Source: Halisarca cf. caerulea
Taxonomy: Eukaryota; Porifera; Demospongiae; Chondrillida; Halisarcidae
DNA: 64,000 nt
Reading direction: 5' to 3'
Assembly: GCA_963170055.1 (NCBI GenBank)
Contig: CAUJGJ010000236.1
Location: forward strand, 39,001 to 103,000
A program made the translations under genes and the position numbers. Each line of letters opens with the position of its first letter. Position 1 is the stretch's first letter. This document shows positions 49,160 to 62,790 of the stretch, one piece after another. The notes under the pieces are model-generated. The model searched no databases. It was not told the origin of the DNA and saw nothing but the letters and a program-made list of their open reading frames with translations.

Positions 49160-52100
49160 ATTTGTGTCTACTGGGAATGTGCGTGGTGCTAGTGCCTAAT
49201 ATTTGTATTAGCACCAGCATATCCAACACTACACAAATACGTCCACAGCCCTTCAGAAAGGTCATGTGTTTCCACTGGGAATGTACGTGGTGCTAGTGAC
49301 CAATATTGGTATTAGCACCAGCATATCCAACATTACACAAATACGCCCACAGTAGTTAAGAAACTTCATTTGTGTGCACTGGGAATGTGCGTGGTGCTAT
49401 TGCCAAATATTGGTACAAGCACTAGCATATCCAACACTCAACAAATACGCCATCAGCACTTCAGAAACTTCATGTGTGTCCAATGGGAATGTGCGTGGTG
49501 CTAGTGCCCAATATTGGTATTAGCACCAGCATATCCAACACTACACAAATACGCCCACAGCACTTCAGAAAGGTCATGTGTGTGCACTGGGAATGTGCGT
49601 GGTGCTAGTGCCCAATATTTGTATTAGCACCAGCATAACCAGCACTACACAAATACGCCCACAGTAGTTAAGAAACTTCATTTGTGTCCACTGGGAATGT
49701 GCGTGGTGCTAGTGCCAAATATTGGTATTAGCAACAGCATATCCAACACTACACAAATACGCCCACAGAACATCAGAAAGGTCATGTGTGTCCACTGGGA
49801 ATGTGCGTGGTGCTAGTGCCTAATATTGGTATTAGCACCAGCATATCCAACACTACACAAATACGCCCACAGCACTTCAGAAAGGTCATGTGTGTCCACT
49901 GGGAATGTGCGTGGTGCTATTGCCAAATATTGGTATTAGCACCAGCATATCCAACATTACACAAATACGCCCACAGTAGTTAAGAAACTTCATGTGTGTC
50001 CACTGGGAATGTGCGTGGTGCTAGTGCCAAATATTGGTATTAGCACCAGCATATCCAACACTACACAAATACGCCCACAGCACTTCAGAAAGGTCATGTG
50101 TGTCCACTGCTAATGTGCGTGGTGCTAGTGCCAAATATTGGTATTAGCACCAGCATATCCAACACTACACAAATACGCCCACAGCACTTCAGAAAGGTCA
50201 TGTGTGTCCACTGCTAATGTGCGTGGTGCTAGTGCCAAATATTAGTATTAGCACCTGCATATCCAACACTACACAAATACGCCCACAGCACTTCAGAAAG
50301 GTCATGTGTGTCCACTGGGAATGTGCGTGGTGCTAGTGCCAAATATTGGTATTAGCACCAGCATATCCAACACTACACAAATATGCCCACAGAACATCAG
50401 AAAGGTCATGTGTGTCCACTGGGAATGTGCGTGGTGCTAGTGCTAAATATTGGTATTAGCACCAGCATATCCAACACTACACAAATACGCCCACAGCACT
50501 TCAGGAAGGTCATGTGTGTCCACTGGGAATGTGCGTGGTGCTAGTCCCCAATATTTGTATTAGCACCAGCATAACCAGCACTACACAAATACGCCCACAG
50601 TAGTTAAGAAACTTCATTTGTGTCCACTGGGAATGTGCGTGGTGCTAGTGCCAAATATTGGTATTAGCAACAGCATATCCAACACTACACAAATACGCCC
50701 ACAGAACATCAGAAAGGTCATGTGTGTCCCTTGGGAATGTGCGTGGTGCTAGTGCAAAATATTGGTATTAGCACCAGCATATCCAACACTACACAAATAC
50801 GCCCACAGCACTTCACAAACTTCATGTGTGTCCACTGAGAATGTGGGTGGTGCTAGTGCCAAATATTGGTATTAGCACCAGCATATCCAACACGACACAA
50901 ATACGCCCACAGCACTTCAGAAAGGTCATGTGTGTCCACTGCTAATGTGCGTGGTGCTAGTGCCAAATATTAGTATTAGCACCTGCATATCCAACACTAC
51001 ACAAATACGCCCACAGCACTTCAGAAAGGTCATGTGTGTCCACTGGGAATGTGCGTGGTGCTAGTGCCAAATATTGGTATTAGCACCAGCATATCCAACA
51101 CTACACAAATACGCCCACAGAACATCAGAAAGGTCATGTGTGTCCACTGGGAATGTGCGTGGTGCTAGTGCCAAATATTGGTATTAGCACCAGCATATCC
51201 AACACTACACAAATACGCCCACAGCACTTCAGGAAGGTCATGTGTGTCCACTGGGAATGTGCGTGGTGCTAGTGCCCAATATTTGTATTAGCACCAGCAT
51301 AACCAGCACTACACAAATACGCCCACAGTAGTTAAGAAACTTCATTTGTGTCCACTGGGAATGTGCGTGGTGCTAGTGCCAAATATTGGTATTAGCAACA
51401 GCATATCCAACACTACACAAATACGCCCACAGAACATCAGAAAGGTCATGTGTGTCCACTGGGAATGTGCGTGGTGCTAGTGCCAAATATTGGTATTAGC
51501 ACCAGCATATCCAACACTACACAAATACGCCCACAGCACTTCAGAAAGGTCATGTGTGTCCACTGGGAATGTGCGTGGTGCTATTGCCAAATATTGGTAT
51601 TAACACCAGCATATCCAACATTACACAAATACGCCCACAGTAGTTAAGAAACTTCATGTGTGTCCACTGGGAATGTGCGTGGTGCTAGTGCCAAATATTG
51701 GTATTAGCACCAGCATATCCAACACTACACAAATACGCCCACAGCACTTCAGAAAGGTCATGTGTGTCCACTGCTAATGTGCGTGGTGCTAGTCACAAAT
51801 ATTGGTATTAGCACCAGCATATCCAACACTACACAAATACGCCCACAGTACTTCAGAAAGGTCATGTGTGTCCACTGGGAATGTGCGTGGTGCTAGTGCC
51901 AAATATTGGTATTAGCACCAGCATATCCAACACTACACAAATACGCCCACAGCACTTCAGAAAGGTCATGTGTGTCCACTGGGAATGTGCGTGGTGCTAG
52001 TGCCAATTATTGGTATTAGCACCAACATATCCAACATTACACAAATACGCCCACAGTAGTTAAGAATCTTCATTTGTGTCCACTTGGAATGTGCGTGGTG

Positions 52101-52175
52101 CTAGTGCCTAATATTGGTATTAGCACCAGCATATCCAACACTACACAAATACGCCCCCAGCACTTCAGAAACTTC
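49160..52175 (+). repeat. 6-mer cassette and long spacer (29 monomers, 3016 bp)
   Basis: The cassette starts at 49160 (GGTACAAGCACTAGC at 49414). The spacer includes two copies of a module with TTAGTATTAGCACCTGC (50242 and 50970) and AGGAAGGTC tails (50502 and 51230), 728 bp apart, and CACGACACAAAT at about 50890. The MCPLG-type open stretches at 49786, 51450 and 53114 mark a 1664-bp periodicity across this block. Confidence 0.88.
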
Positions 52176-53639
52176 ATTTGTGTCTACTGGGAATGTGCGT
52201 GGTGCTAGTGCCTAATATTTGTATTAGCACCAGCATATCCAACACTACACAAATACGTCCACAGCCCTTCAGAAAGGTCATGTGTTTCCCCTGGGAATGT
52301 ACGTGGTGCTAGTGACCAATATTGGTATTAGCACCAGCATATCCAACATTACACAAATACGCCCACAGTAGTTAAGAAACTTCATTTGTGTGCACTGGGA
52401 ATGTGCGTGGTGCTATTGCCAAATATTGGTACAAGCACTAGCATATCCAACACTCAACAAATACGCCATCAGCACTTCAGAAACTTCATGTGTGTCCAAT
52501 GGGAATGTGCGTGGTGCTAGTGCCCAATATTGGTATTAGCACCAGCATATCCAACACTACACAAATACGCCCACAGCACTTCAGAAAGGTCATGTGTGTG
52601 CACTGGGAATGTGCGTGGTGCTAGTGCCCAATATTTGTATTAGCACATGCATAACCAACACTACACAAATACGCCCACAGTAGTTAAGAAACTTCATTTG
52701 TGTCCACTGGGAATGTGCGTGGTGCTAGTGCCAAATATTGGTATTAGCAACAGCATATCCAACACTACACAAATACGCCCACAGAACATCAGAAAGGTCA
52801 TGTGTGTCCACTGGGAATGTGCGTGGTTCTAGTGCCAAATATTGGTATTAGCACCAGCATATCCAACACTACACAAATACGCCCACAGCACTTTAGAAAG
52901 GTCATGTGTGTCCACTGGGAATGTGCGTTGTGCTAGTGCCCAATATTTGTATTAGCACCAGCATAACCAGCACTACACAAATACGCCCACAGTAGTTAAG
53001 AAACTTCATTTGTGTCCACTGGGAATGTGCGTGGTGCTAGTGCCAAATATTGGTATTAGCAACAGCATATCCAACACTACACAAATACGCCCACAGAACA
53101 TCAGAAAGGTCATGTGTGTCCACTGGGAATGTGCGTGGTGCTAGTGCCAAATATTGGTATTAGCACCAGCATATCCAACACTACACAAATACGCCCACAG
53201 CACTTCAGAAAGGTCATGTGTGTCCACTGGGAATGTGCGTGGTGCTATTGCCAAATATTGGTATTAGCACCAGCATATCCAACATTACACAAATACGCCC
53301 ACAGTAGTTAAGAAACTTCATGTGTGTCCACTGGGAATGTGCGTGGTGCTAGTGCCAAATATTGGTATTAGCAGCAGCATATCCAACACTACACAAATAC
53401 GCCCACAGCACTTCAGAAAGGTCATGTGTGTCCACTGCTAATGTGCGTGGTGCTAGTGCCAAATATTGGTATTAGCACCAGCATATCCAACACTACACAA
53501 ATACGCCCACAGCACTTCAGAAAGGTCATGTGTGTCCACTGGTAATGTGCGTGGTGCTAGTGCCAAATATTGGTATTAGCACCAGCATATCCAACACTAC
53601 ACAAATGCGCCCACAGCACTTCAGAAAGGTCATGTGTGT
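52176..53639 (+). repeat. Last 6-mer cassette of region 5 and spacer
   Basis: The cassette starts at 52176 (GGTACAAGCACTAGC at 52430, GTGTTTCCCCTGGG at about 52284). It includes CACATGCATAACC, then the CAACAGC monomer, GTGGTTCTAGTGCC, a CACTTTAGAAAGG tail (52888), CATAACCAGC, and the CTATTGCC / CACTGCTAATG spacer series. After this point the cassette markers are no longer seen. Confidence 0.9.
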
Positions 53640-54887
53640 CCACTGGGAATGTGCGTGGTGCTAGTGCCAAATATTTGTATTAGCACCAGCATATCCAACA
53701 CTACACAAATACGCCCACAGCACTTCAGAAAGGTCATGTGTGTCCACTGGGAATGTGCGTGTTGCTAGTGCCTAATATTGGTATTAGCACCAGCATATCC
53801 AACATTACACAAATACGCCCACAGTAGTTAAGAAACTTCATGTGTGTCCACTGGGAATGTGCTTTGTGCTAGTGCCAAATATTGGTATTAGCACCAGCAT
53901 ATCCAACACTACACAAATTCGCATACAGCACTTCAGAAAGGTCATGTGTGTCCACTGCTAATGTGCGTGGTGCTAGTGCCAAATATTGGTATTAGCACCA
54001 GCATATCCAACACTACACAAATACGCCCACAGCACTTCAGAAAGGTCATGTGTGTCCACTGGGAATGTGCGTGGTGCTAGTGCCAAATATTGGTATTAGC
54101 ACCAGCATATCCAACACTACACAAATACGCCCACAGCACTTCAGAAAGGTCATGTGTGTCCACTGGGAATGTGCGTGGTGCTAGTGCCAAATATTGGTAT
54201 TAGCACCAGCATATCCAACACTACACAAATACGCCCACAGCACTTCAGAAAGGTCATGTGTGTCCACTGGGAATGTGCGTGGTGCTAGTGCCAAATATTG
54301 GTATTAGCAACAGCATATCCAACACTACACAAATACGCCCACAGCACTTCAGAAAGGTCATGTCTGTCCACTGGGAATGTGCGTGGTGCTAGTGCCAAAT
54401 ATTGGTATTAGCACCAGCATATCCAACACTACACAAATACGCCCACAGCACTTCAGAAAGGTCATGTGTGTCCACTGGGAATGTGCGTGTTGCTAGTGCC
54501 AAATATTGGTATTAGCACCAGCATATCCAACATTACACAAATACGCCCACAGTAGTTAAGAAGCTTCATGTGTGTCCACTGGGAATGTGCGTGGTGTTAG
54601 TGCCAAATATTGGTATTAGCACCAGCATATCCAACACTACACAAATACGCCCACAGCACTTCAGAAAGGTCATGTGTTTCCACTGGGAATGTGCGTGGTG
54701 CTAGTGCCAAATATTGGTATTAGCACCAGCATATCCAACACTACACAAATACGCCCACAGCACTTCACAAACTTCATGTGTGTCCACTGAGAATGTGGGT
54801 GGTGCTAGTGCCAAATATTGGTATTAGCACCAGCATATCCAACACTACACAAATACGCCCACAGCACTTCAGAAAGGTCATGTGTGT
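53640..54887 (+). repeat. Region 6, 12-monomer duplication, copy 1 (1248 bp)
   Basis: Repeated at offset 1248 with shared GTGTTGCTAGTGCCTAATATTGG (53761), TGCTTTGTGCTAG, AAATTCGCATACAG (53915), CATGTCTGTCC (54361), AGAAGCTTCATG (54559), GTGTTAGTGCC and a CACAAACTTC tail before CACTGAGAATGTGGG. Edges are approximate because flanking monomers are near consensus. Confidence 0.9.
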
Positions 54888-56135
54888 CCACTGCTAATGT
54901 GCGTGGTGCTAGTGCCAAATATTTGTATTAGCACCAGCATATCCAACACTACACAAATACGCCAACAGCACTTCAGAAAGGTCATGTGTGTCCACTGGGA
55001 ATGTGCGTGTTGCTAGTGCCTAATATTGGTATTAGCACCAGCATATCCAACATTACACAAATACGCCCACAGTAGTTAAGAAACTTCATGTGTGTCCACT
55101 GGGAATGTGCTTTGTGCTAGTGCCAAATATTGGTATTAGCACCAGCATATCCAACACTACACAAATTCGCATACAGCACTTCAGAAAGGTCATGTGTGTC
55201 CACTGCTAATGTGCGTGGTGCTAGTGCCAAATATTGGTATTAGCACCAGCATATCCAACACTACACAAATACGCCCACAGCACTTCAGAAAGGTCATGTG
55301 TGTCCACTGGGAATGTGCGTGGTGCTAGTGCCAAATATTGGTATTAGCACCAGCATATCCAACACTACACAAATACGCCCACAGCACTTCAGAAAGGTCA
55401 TGTGTGTCCACTGGGAATGTGCGTGGTGCTAGTGCCAAATATTGGTATTAGCACCAGCATATGCAACACTACACAAATACGCCCACAGCACTTCAGAAAG
55501 GTCATGTGTGTCCACTGGGAATGTGCGTGGTGCTAGTGCCAAATATTGGTATTAGCACCAGCATATCCAACACTACACAAATACGCCCACAGCACTTCAG
55601 AAAGGTCATGTCTGTCCACTGGGAATGTGCGTGGTGCTAGTGCCAAATATTTGTATTAGCATCAGCATATCCAACACTACACAAATACGCCCACAGCACT
55701 TCAGAAAGGTCATGTGTGTCCACTGGGAATGTGCGTGTTGCTAGTGCCAAATATTGGTATTAGCACCAGCATATCCAACATTACACAAATACGCCCACAG
55801 TAGTTAAGAAGCTTCATGTGTGTCCACTGGGAATGTGCGTGGTGTTAGTGCCAAATATTGGTATTAGCACCAGCATATCCAACACTACACAAATACGCCC
55901 ACAGCACTTCAGAAAGGTCATGTGTTTCCACTGGGAATGTGCGTGGTGCTAGTGCCAAATATTGGTATTAGCACCAGCATATCCAACACTACACAAATAC
56001 GCCCACAGCACTTCACAAACTTCATGTGTGTCCACTGAGAATGTGGGTGGTGCTATTGCCAAATATTGGTATTAGCACCAGCATATCCAACACTACACAA
56101 ATACGCCCACAGCACTTCAGAAAGGTCATGTGTGT
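54888..56135 (+). repeat. Region 6, 12-monomer duplication, copy 2 (1248 bp)
   Basis: Tandem copy of the preceding block with few private changes: CATATGCAACAC (55460), GCATCAGCATATCC with TTTGTATT (about 55650) and CTATTGCC (56053) in place of CTAGTGCC. Markers: AAATTCGCATACAG at 55163, CATGTCTGTCC at about 55609, AGAAGCTTCATG at about 55807. Confidence 0.9.
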
Positions 56136-57379
56136 CCACTGCTAATGTGCGTGGTGCTAGTGCCAAATATTAGTATTAGCACCAGCATATCCAACACTAC
56201 ACAAATACGCCCACAGCACTTCAGAAAGGTCATGTGTGTCCACTGGGAATGTGCGTGGTGCTAGTGCCAAATATTGGTATTAGCACCAGCATATCCAACA
56301 CTACACAAATACGCCCACAGCACTTTAGAAAGGTCATGTGTGTCCACTGGGAATGTGCGTTGTGCTAGTGCCCAATATTTGTATTAGCACCAGCATAACC
56401 AGCACTACACAAATACGCCCACAGTAGTTAAGAAACTTCATTTGTGTCCACTGGGAATGTGCGTGGTGCTAGTGCCAAATATTGGTATTAGCACCAGCAT
56501 ATCCAACACTACACAAATACGCCCACAGCACTTCAGAAAGGTCATGTGTGTCCACTGGGAATGTGCGTGGTGCTAGTGCCAAATATTGGTATTAGCACCA
56601 GCATATCCAACACTACACAAATACGCCCACAGCACTTCAGAAAGGTCATGTTTGTCCACTGGGAATGTGCGTGGTACTAGTGTCAAATATTGGTATTAGC
56701 ACCAGCATATCCAACACTACACAAATACGCCCACAGCTCTTCAGAAAGGTCATGTGTGTCCACTGGGAATGTGCGTGGTGCTAGTGCCAAATATTGGCAT
56801 TAGCACCAGCATATCCAACACTACACAAATAAACCCACAAAACTTCAGAAAGGTCATGTGTGTCCACTGGGAATGTGCGTGGTGCTAGTGCCAAATATTT
56901 GTATTAGCACCAGCATATCCAACACTACACAAATACGCCCACACCACTTAAGAAACTTCATGTGTGTCCACTGGGAATGTGCGTTGTGCTAGTGCCAAAC
57001 ATTGGTATTAGCACCAGCATATCCAACACTACACAAATACGCCCACAGTAGTTAAGAAACTTCATTTGTGTCCACTGGGAATGTGCGTGGTGCTAGTGCC
57101 AAATATTGGTATTAGCACCAGCATATCCAACACTACACAAATACGCCCACGGCAGTTAAGAAACTTCGTGTGTCCACTGGGAATGTGCGTGGTGCTAGTG
57201 CCAAATATTGGTATTAGCACCAGCATATCCAACACTACACAAATACGCCCACAGCACTTCAGAAAGGTCATGTGTGTCCACTATGAATGTGCGGGGTGCT
57301 AGTGCCAAATATTGGTATTAGCACCAGCATATCCAACACTACACAAATACGCCCACAGCACTTCAGAAAGGTCATGTGT
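56136..57379 (+). repeat. Region 6 right flank, mixed monomers
   Basis: About 12 monomers. The part around 56320-56440 (CACTTTAGAAAGG, GTTGTGCTAG, CATAACCAGC) resembles 52888-53000. Private variants include GTACTAGTGTC (56675), ATTGGCATTAGC, AATAAACCCACAAAAC, CACACCACTTAAG, CACGGCAGTTAAG (57149) with a short AACTTCGTGTGTCC junction, and CTATGAATGTGCGGGG (57281). Confidence 0.85.
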
Positions 57380-59888
57380 GTCCACTGGGAATGTGCGTGG
57401 TTCTAGTGCCAAATATTGGTATTAGCACCAGCATATCCAACACTACACAAATACGCCCACAACACTTCAGAAAGGTCATGTGTGTCCACGGGGAAAGTGC
57501 GTGGTGTTAGTGCCAAACATTGGTCTTAGCACCAGCATATCCAACACTACACAAATACGCCCACAACACTTCAGAAAGGTCATGTGTGTCCACCGGGAAT
57601 GTGCGTGGTGCTAGTGCCAAATATTTGTATTAGCACATGCATATCCAACACTACACAAATACGCCCACAGTAGTTAAGAAACTTCATTTGTGTCTACTGG
57701 GAATGTGCGTTGTGCTAGTGCCAAATATTGGTATTAGCACCAGCATATCCAACACTACACAAATATGCCCACAGCACTTCAGAAAAGTCATGTGTGTCCA
57801 CTGGGAATGTGCGTGGTTCTAGTGCCAAATATTGGTATTAGCACCAACATATCCAACATTACACAAATACGCCCACAGTAGTTAAAAAACTTCATTTGTG
57901 TCCACTGGGAATGTGCGTGGTGCTAGTGCCAAATATTGGTATTAGCACCAGCATATCCAACACTTCACAAATAAGCCCACAGCACTTCAGAAACTTCATG
58001 TGTGTCCACTGGGAATGTGCGTTGTGCTAGTGCCAAATATTGGTATTTGCACCAGCATATCCAACACTACACAAATACGCCCACAGCACTTCAGAAAGGT
58101 CATGTGTGTCCTTTAGGAATGTGCGTGGTGCTAGTGCCAAATATTGGTATTAGCACCAGCATATCCAACACTACACAAATACGCCCACAGCACTTTAGAA
58201 AGGTCATGTGTGTCCACTGGGAATGTGCGTGGTTCTAGTGCCAAATATTGGTATTAGCACCAGCATATCCAACACTACACAAATACGCCCACAACACTTC
58301 AGAAAGGTCATGTGTGTCCACGGGGAAAGTGCGTGGTGTTAGTGCCAAACATTGGTCTTAGCACCAGCATATCCAACACTACACAAATACGCCCACAACA
58401 CTTCAGAAAGGTCATGTGTGTCCACCGGGAATGTGCGTGGTGCTAGTGCCAAATATTGGTATTAGCACCAGCATATCCAACACTACACAAATACGTCCAC
58501 AGTAGTTAAGAAACTTCATGTGTGTCCACTGGGAATGTGCGTGGTGCTAGTGCCAAACATTGGTATTAGCACCAGCATATCCAACACTACACAAATACGC
58601 CCACAACACTTCAGAAAGGTCATGTGTGTCCACCGGGAATGTGCGTTGTGCTAGTGCCAAATATTGGTATTAGCACCAGCATATCCAACATTACACAAAT
58701 ACGCCCACAGTAGTTAAGAAACTTCATGTGTGTCCACTGGGAATGTGCGTGGTGCTAGTGCCAAATATTGGTATTAGCACCAGCATATCCAACACTACAC
58801 AAATACGCCCACAGCACTTCAGAAAGGTCATGTTTGTCCACCGGGAATGTGCGTGGTACTAGTGTCAAATATTGGTATTAGCACCAGCATATCCAACACT
58901 ACACAAATACGCCCACAGCACTTCAGAAAGGTCATGTGTGTCCACCGGGAATGTGCGTGGTGCTAGTGCCAAATATTGGTCTTAGCACCAGCATATCCAA
59001 CACTACACAAATACGCCCAACAGCACTTCAGAAAAGTCATGTGTGTCTACTGGGAATGTGCGTGGTGCTAGTGCCAAATATTGGTATTAGCACCAGCATA
59101 TCCAACATTACACAAATACGCCCACAGTAGTTAAGAAACTTCATTTTTGTCCACTGGGAATGTGCGTGGTGCTAGTGACAAATATTGGTATTAGCACCAG
59201 CATATCCAACACTTCACAAATAAGCCCACAGCACTTCAGAAACTTCATGTGTGTCCACTGGGAATGTGCGGGGTGCTAGTGCCAAATATTGGTATTAGCA
59301 CCAGCATATCCAACACTAAACAAATACGCCCACAGCATATAAGAAACTTCATGTGTGTCCACTGGGAATGTGCGTGGTGCTAGTGCCAAATATTTGTATT
59401 AGCACCAGCATATCCAACACTACACAAATACGCCCACAGCACTTCAGAAAGGTCATGTGTTTCCACTGGGAATGTGCGTGGTGCTAGTGCCAAACATTGG
59501 TATTAGCACCAGCATATCCAACACTACACAAATACGCCCACAGCACTTCAGAAACTTCATGTGTGTCCACTGGGAATGTGCGTGGTGCTAGTGCCAAACA
59601 TTGGTATTAGCACCAGCATATCCAACACTACACAAATACGCCCACAACACTTCAGAAAGGTCATGTGTGTCCACCGGGAATGTGCGTGGTGCTAGTGCAA
59701 ATATTGGTATTAGCACCAGCATATCCAACATTACACAAATACGCCCACAGTAGTTAACAAACTTCATGTGTGTCCACTGGGAATGTGCGTGGTGCTAGTG
59801 CCAAATATTGGTATTAGCACCAGCATATCCAACACTACACAAATACGCCCACAGCACTTCAGAAAGGTCATGTGTGTCCACTGGGAAT
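57380..59888 (+). repeat. Region 7 mixed monomers with 832-bp offset repeat
   Basis: About 57380-57626 recurs at 58212-58458 (offset 832, eight monomers), sharing GTGGTTCTAG, two CACAACACTTC tails, CCACGGGGAAAGTGCG (57486 and 58318), GTGTTAGTGCCAAACATTGG and CCACCGGGAATG. CCACCGGG and AAACATTGG are frequent only here. There are a 1-bp insertion (GCCCAACAGCAC, 59016) and 1-bp deletions (GCTAGTGCAAATATTGG at 59690). Confidence 0.87.
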
Positions 59889-61098
59889 GTGCGTGGTTCT
59901 AGTGCCAAATATTGGATTAGCACCAGCATATCCAACACTACACAAATACTCCCACAGCATATAAGAAACTTCATGTTTGTCCACTGGGAATGTGCGTGGT
60001 GCTAGTGCCAAATATTGGTATTAGCACCAGCATAACCAACATTACACAAATACGCCCACAATAGTTTAGAAACTTCATGTGTGTCCACTGGGAATGTGCG
60101 TGGTGCTAGTGCCAAATATTGGTATTAGCACCAGCAAATCCAACACTACACAAATACGCCCACAGCACTTCAGAAAGGTCATGTGTGTCCACTGGGAATG
60201 TGCGTGGTGCTAGTGCCAAATATTGGTATTAGCACCAGCATATCCAACACTACACAAATACGCCCACAGCATATAAGAAACTTCATGTGTGTCCACTGGG
60301 AATGTGCGTGGTGCTAGTGCCAAATATTGGTATTAGCACCAGCATATAGAACACTACTCATATACGTCACAGCACTTGACAAACTTCGTGTGTCCACTGG
60401 GAATGTGCGTGGTGCTAGTGCCAAATATTGGTATTAGAACCAGCATATTCAACACTACACAAATACTCTCACAGCACTTCCGAAACTCCATGTGTGTCCA
60501 CTGGGAATTTGTGTGGTGCTAGTGCAAAATATTGGTATTAGCACCAGCATATCCAACACTACACAAATACACCCACAGAACTTCAGAAACTTCATGAGTG
60601 TACTCTGGGAATGTGCGTGGTGCTAGTGCCAAATATTGGTATTAGCACCAGCATATAGAACACTACTCATATACGTCACAGCACTTGAATAACTTCGTGT
60701 GTCCACTGGGAATGTGTGTGGTGCTAGTGCCACATTTTGGTATTAGAACCAGCATATCCAACAATATACAAATACGTCCACAGCACTTGAGAAACTTCAT
60801 GTGTGTACTCTGGGAATGTGTGTGGTGCTAGTGCCAAATATTGGTATTACCACGAGCATATCCAACACTGCACAAATACGCCCACAAACCTTCGAAAACT
60901 GCATGTGTGTCTACTGGGAATGTGTGTGGTGCTAGTGCCAAATATTGGTATTAACACCAGCATATCCAACACTACACAAATACACCCACAGTACTTATGA
61001 AATTTCATGTGTGTCTACTAGGAATGTGCGTGGTGCTAGTGCCAAATATTGGTATTAGCACCAGCATATCCAACACTACACAAATACGCCCACAGCAC
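59889..61098 (+). repeat. Region 8 duplicated block, copy 1 (~1.2 kb)
   Basis: Matches 62791-64000 at offset 2902, beginning at the ATTGGATTAGC monomer (1-bp deletion near 59914). It includes ACTCCCACAGCATATAAG, CATAACCAAC with an ATAGTTTAG tail, CAGCAAATCC, CATATAGAACACTACTCAT (60343 and 60652), AGAACCAGCATATTC, ACTCTCACAG, CTTCCGAAACTCC, TACTCTGGG, ATTACCACGAGC and CTTCGAAAACTGC (CTTCGGAAACTGC in copy 2). Copy 2 is cut by the window end, so the true length is unknown. Confidence 0.93.
60285..60489 (+). repeat. Short monomer pair (205 bp, 3 bp deleted)
   Basis: A divergent unit with CATATAGAACACTACTCAT and ATACGTCACAGCACTTGAC loses 1 bp in its tail. The next unit begins GTGTGTCC, 2 bp shorter than ATGTGTGTCC. 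Related short junctions follow the CATATAGAAC monomers at 60343, 60652, 61485, 62417, 63245 and 63554. They explain why spacings in region 8 fall short of whole multiples of 104. Confidence 0.88.
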
Positions 61099-62790
61099 TT
61101 GAGAAACTTCATGTGTGTCCACTGGGAATGTGTGTGGTGCTAGTTGCAAATATTGGTATTACCACCAGCATATCCAACGCTACACAAATACCCCCACAGA
61201 CCTTCGGAAACTTCATGTGTGTGCACTGGGAATGTGTGTGGTGCTAGTGAAAAATTTTGGTATTAGCACCAGCATATCCAACACTACACAAATACACCCA
61301 CAGATTTTCACAAACTTACTTCATGTGTGTCCTCTGGGAATGTGCGTGGTGCTAGTGCCTAACATTGGTATTAGCTCCAGCATATCCAATACTACACAAA
61401 TACGCCCACAGCACTTCAGAAACTTCATGTGTGTCCACTGGGAATGTGCGTGGTGCTAGTGCCATATATTGGTATTAGCACCAGCATATAGAACACTACT
61501 CATATACCTCACAGCACTTGATAAACTTCGTGTGTCCACTGGGAATGTGCGTGGTGCTAGTGCCAAATATTGGTATTAGAACCAGCATATTCAACACTAC
61601 ACAAATACTCTCACAGCACTTCCGAAACTCCATGTGTGTCCACTGAGAATGTGTGTGGTGCTAGTGCCAAATATTGGTATTAGCACCAGCATTTCCAACA
61701 CTACACAAATACGCACACAGACCTTCAGAAACTTCATGAGTGTACTCTGGGAATGTGCGTGGTGCTCGTTCCAAATATTAGTATTAGCACCTGCATATCC
61801 AACACTACAAAAATACACCCACAGTACTTATGACATTTCATGTGTGTCTACTAGGAATGTTCGTGGTGCTAGTGCCAAATATTGGTATTAGCACCAGCAT
61901 ATCCAGCAATACAAATATACGTCACAGCACTTGAGAAACTTCATGTGTGTCCACTGGGAATGTGTGTGGTGCTAGTGCCAAATATTTGTATTAGCACCAG
62001 CATATCCAACAGTACTCATATACGTCACAGCACTTGAGAAAGTTCATGTGTGTCCACTGGGAATGTGCATAGTGCTAGTGCCAAATATTGGTATTAGCAC
62101 CAGCATATCAAAGGCTACACAATATACGCCCACAGACCTTCGGAAACTTTATGTGTGTCCACTGGGAAAGTGTGTGTTGCTAGTGCCACATTTTGGTATT
62201 AGCACCGGTATATCCAACAATATACAAATACGCCCACAGCACTTGACAAACTTCTTTTGTGTACTCTGGGAATGTGCGTGGTGCTAGTGCCTAACATTGG
62301 TATTAGCTCCAGCATATCCAATACTACACACATACGCCCACAGCACTTCAGAAACTTCATGTGTGTCCACTGGGAATGTGCGTGGTGCTAGTGCCAAATA
62401 TTGGTATTAGCACCAGCATATAGAACACTACTCATATACGTCACAGCACTTGACAAACTTCGTGTGTCCACTGGGAATGTGCGTGGTGCTAGTGCCAAAT
62501 ATTGGTATTAGAACCAGCATATTCAACACTACACAAATACTCTCACAGCACTTCCGAAACTCCATGTGTGTCCACTGGGAATTTGTGTGGTGCTAGTGCC
62601 AAATATTGGTATTAGCACCAGCATATCCAACACTACACAAATACACCCACAGCACTTCAGAAAGGTCATGTGTGTCCACTGGGAATGTGCGTGGTGCTAG
62701 TGCCAAATATTGGTATTAGCACCAGCATATCCAACACTACCAAAATACGCCCACAGCAGTTAAGTAACTTCATGTTTGTCCACTGAGAAT
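61099..62790 (+). repeat. Region 8 divergent monomers
   Basis: The most divergent stretch of the window. Examples: TAGTTGCAAATATTGG (61143), CACCAGCATATCCAACGC, GTGAAAAATTTTGG, CAGATTTTCACAAACTTACTTC (insertion, about 61304), GCCATATATTGG, CTCGTTCCAAATATTAG (61766), CAGCAATACAAATATACGTCAC, AAAGGCTACACAATATACG (62110), GGGAAAGTGTGTGTTGC and CACATTTTGG. TGCGTGG is often TGTGTGG. Still entirely monomeric and in the same orientation. Several modules are internal repeats (61485 and 62417 series). Confidence 0.9.

Noticed and set aside
60370..60400. CENP-B box (TTCG then A then CGGG) around CTTCGTGTGTCCACTGGG
   Set aside because: Only the TTCG part fits. The required A and CGGG are not at the right spacing, and canonical monomers lack TTCG altogether.
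61115..61459. Longest open reading frame (114 codons) and the many 60-100 codon frames on both strands as possible proteins
   Set aside because: The consensus has forward TAGs at monomer positions 31-33 and 50-52 and a length of 2 mod 3. A frame thus stays open for about 62 codons by construction, which is the length seen again and again. Longer cases arise where a TAG is lost (for example CTATTGCC). Many begin at GTG, translations are the same peptide in shifting frames, and length changes are not multiples of 3.
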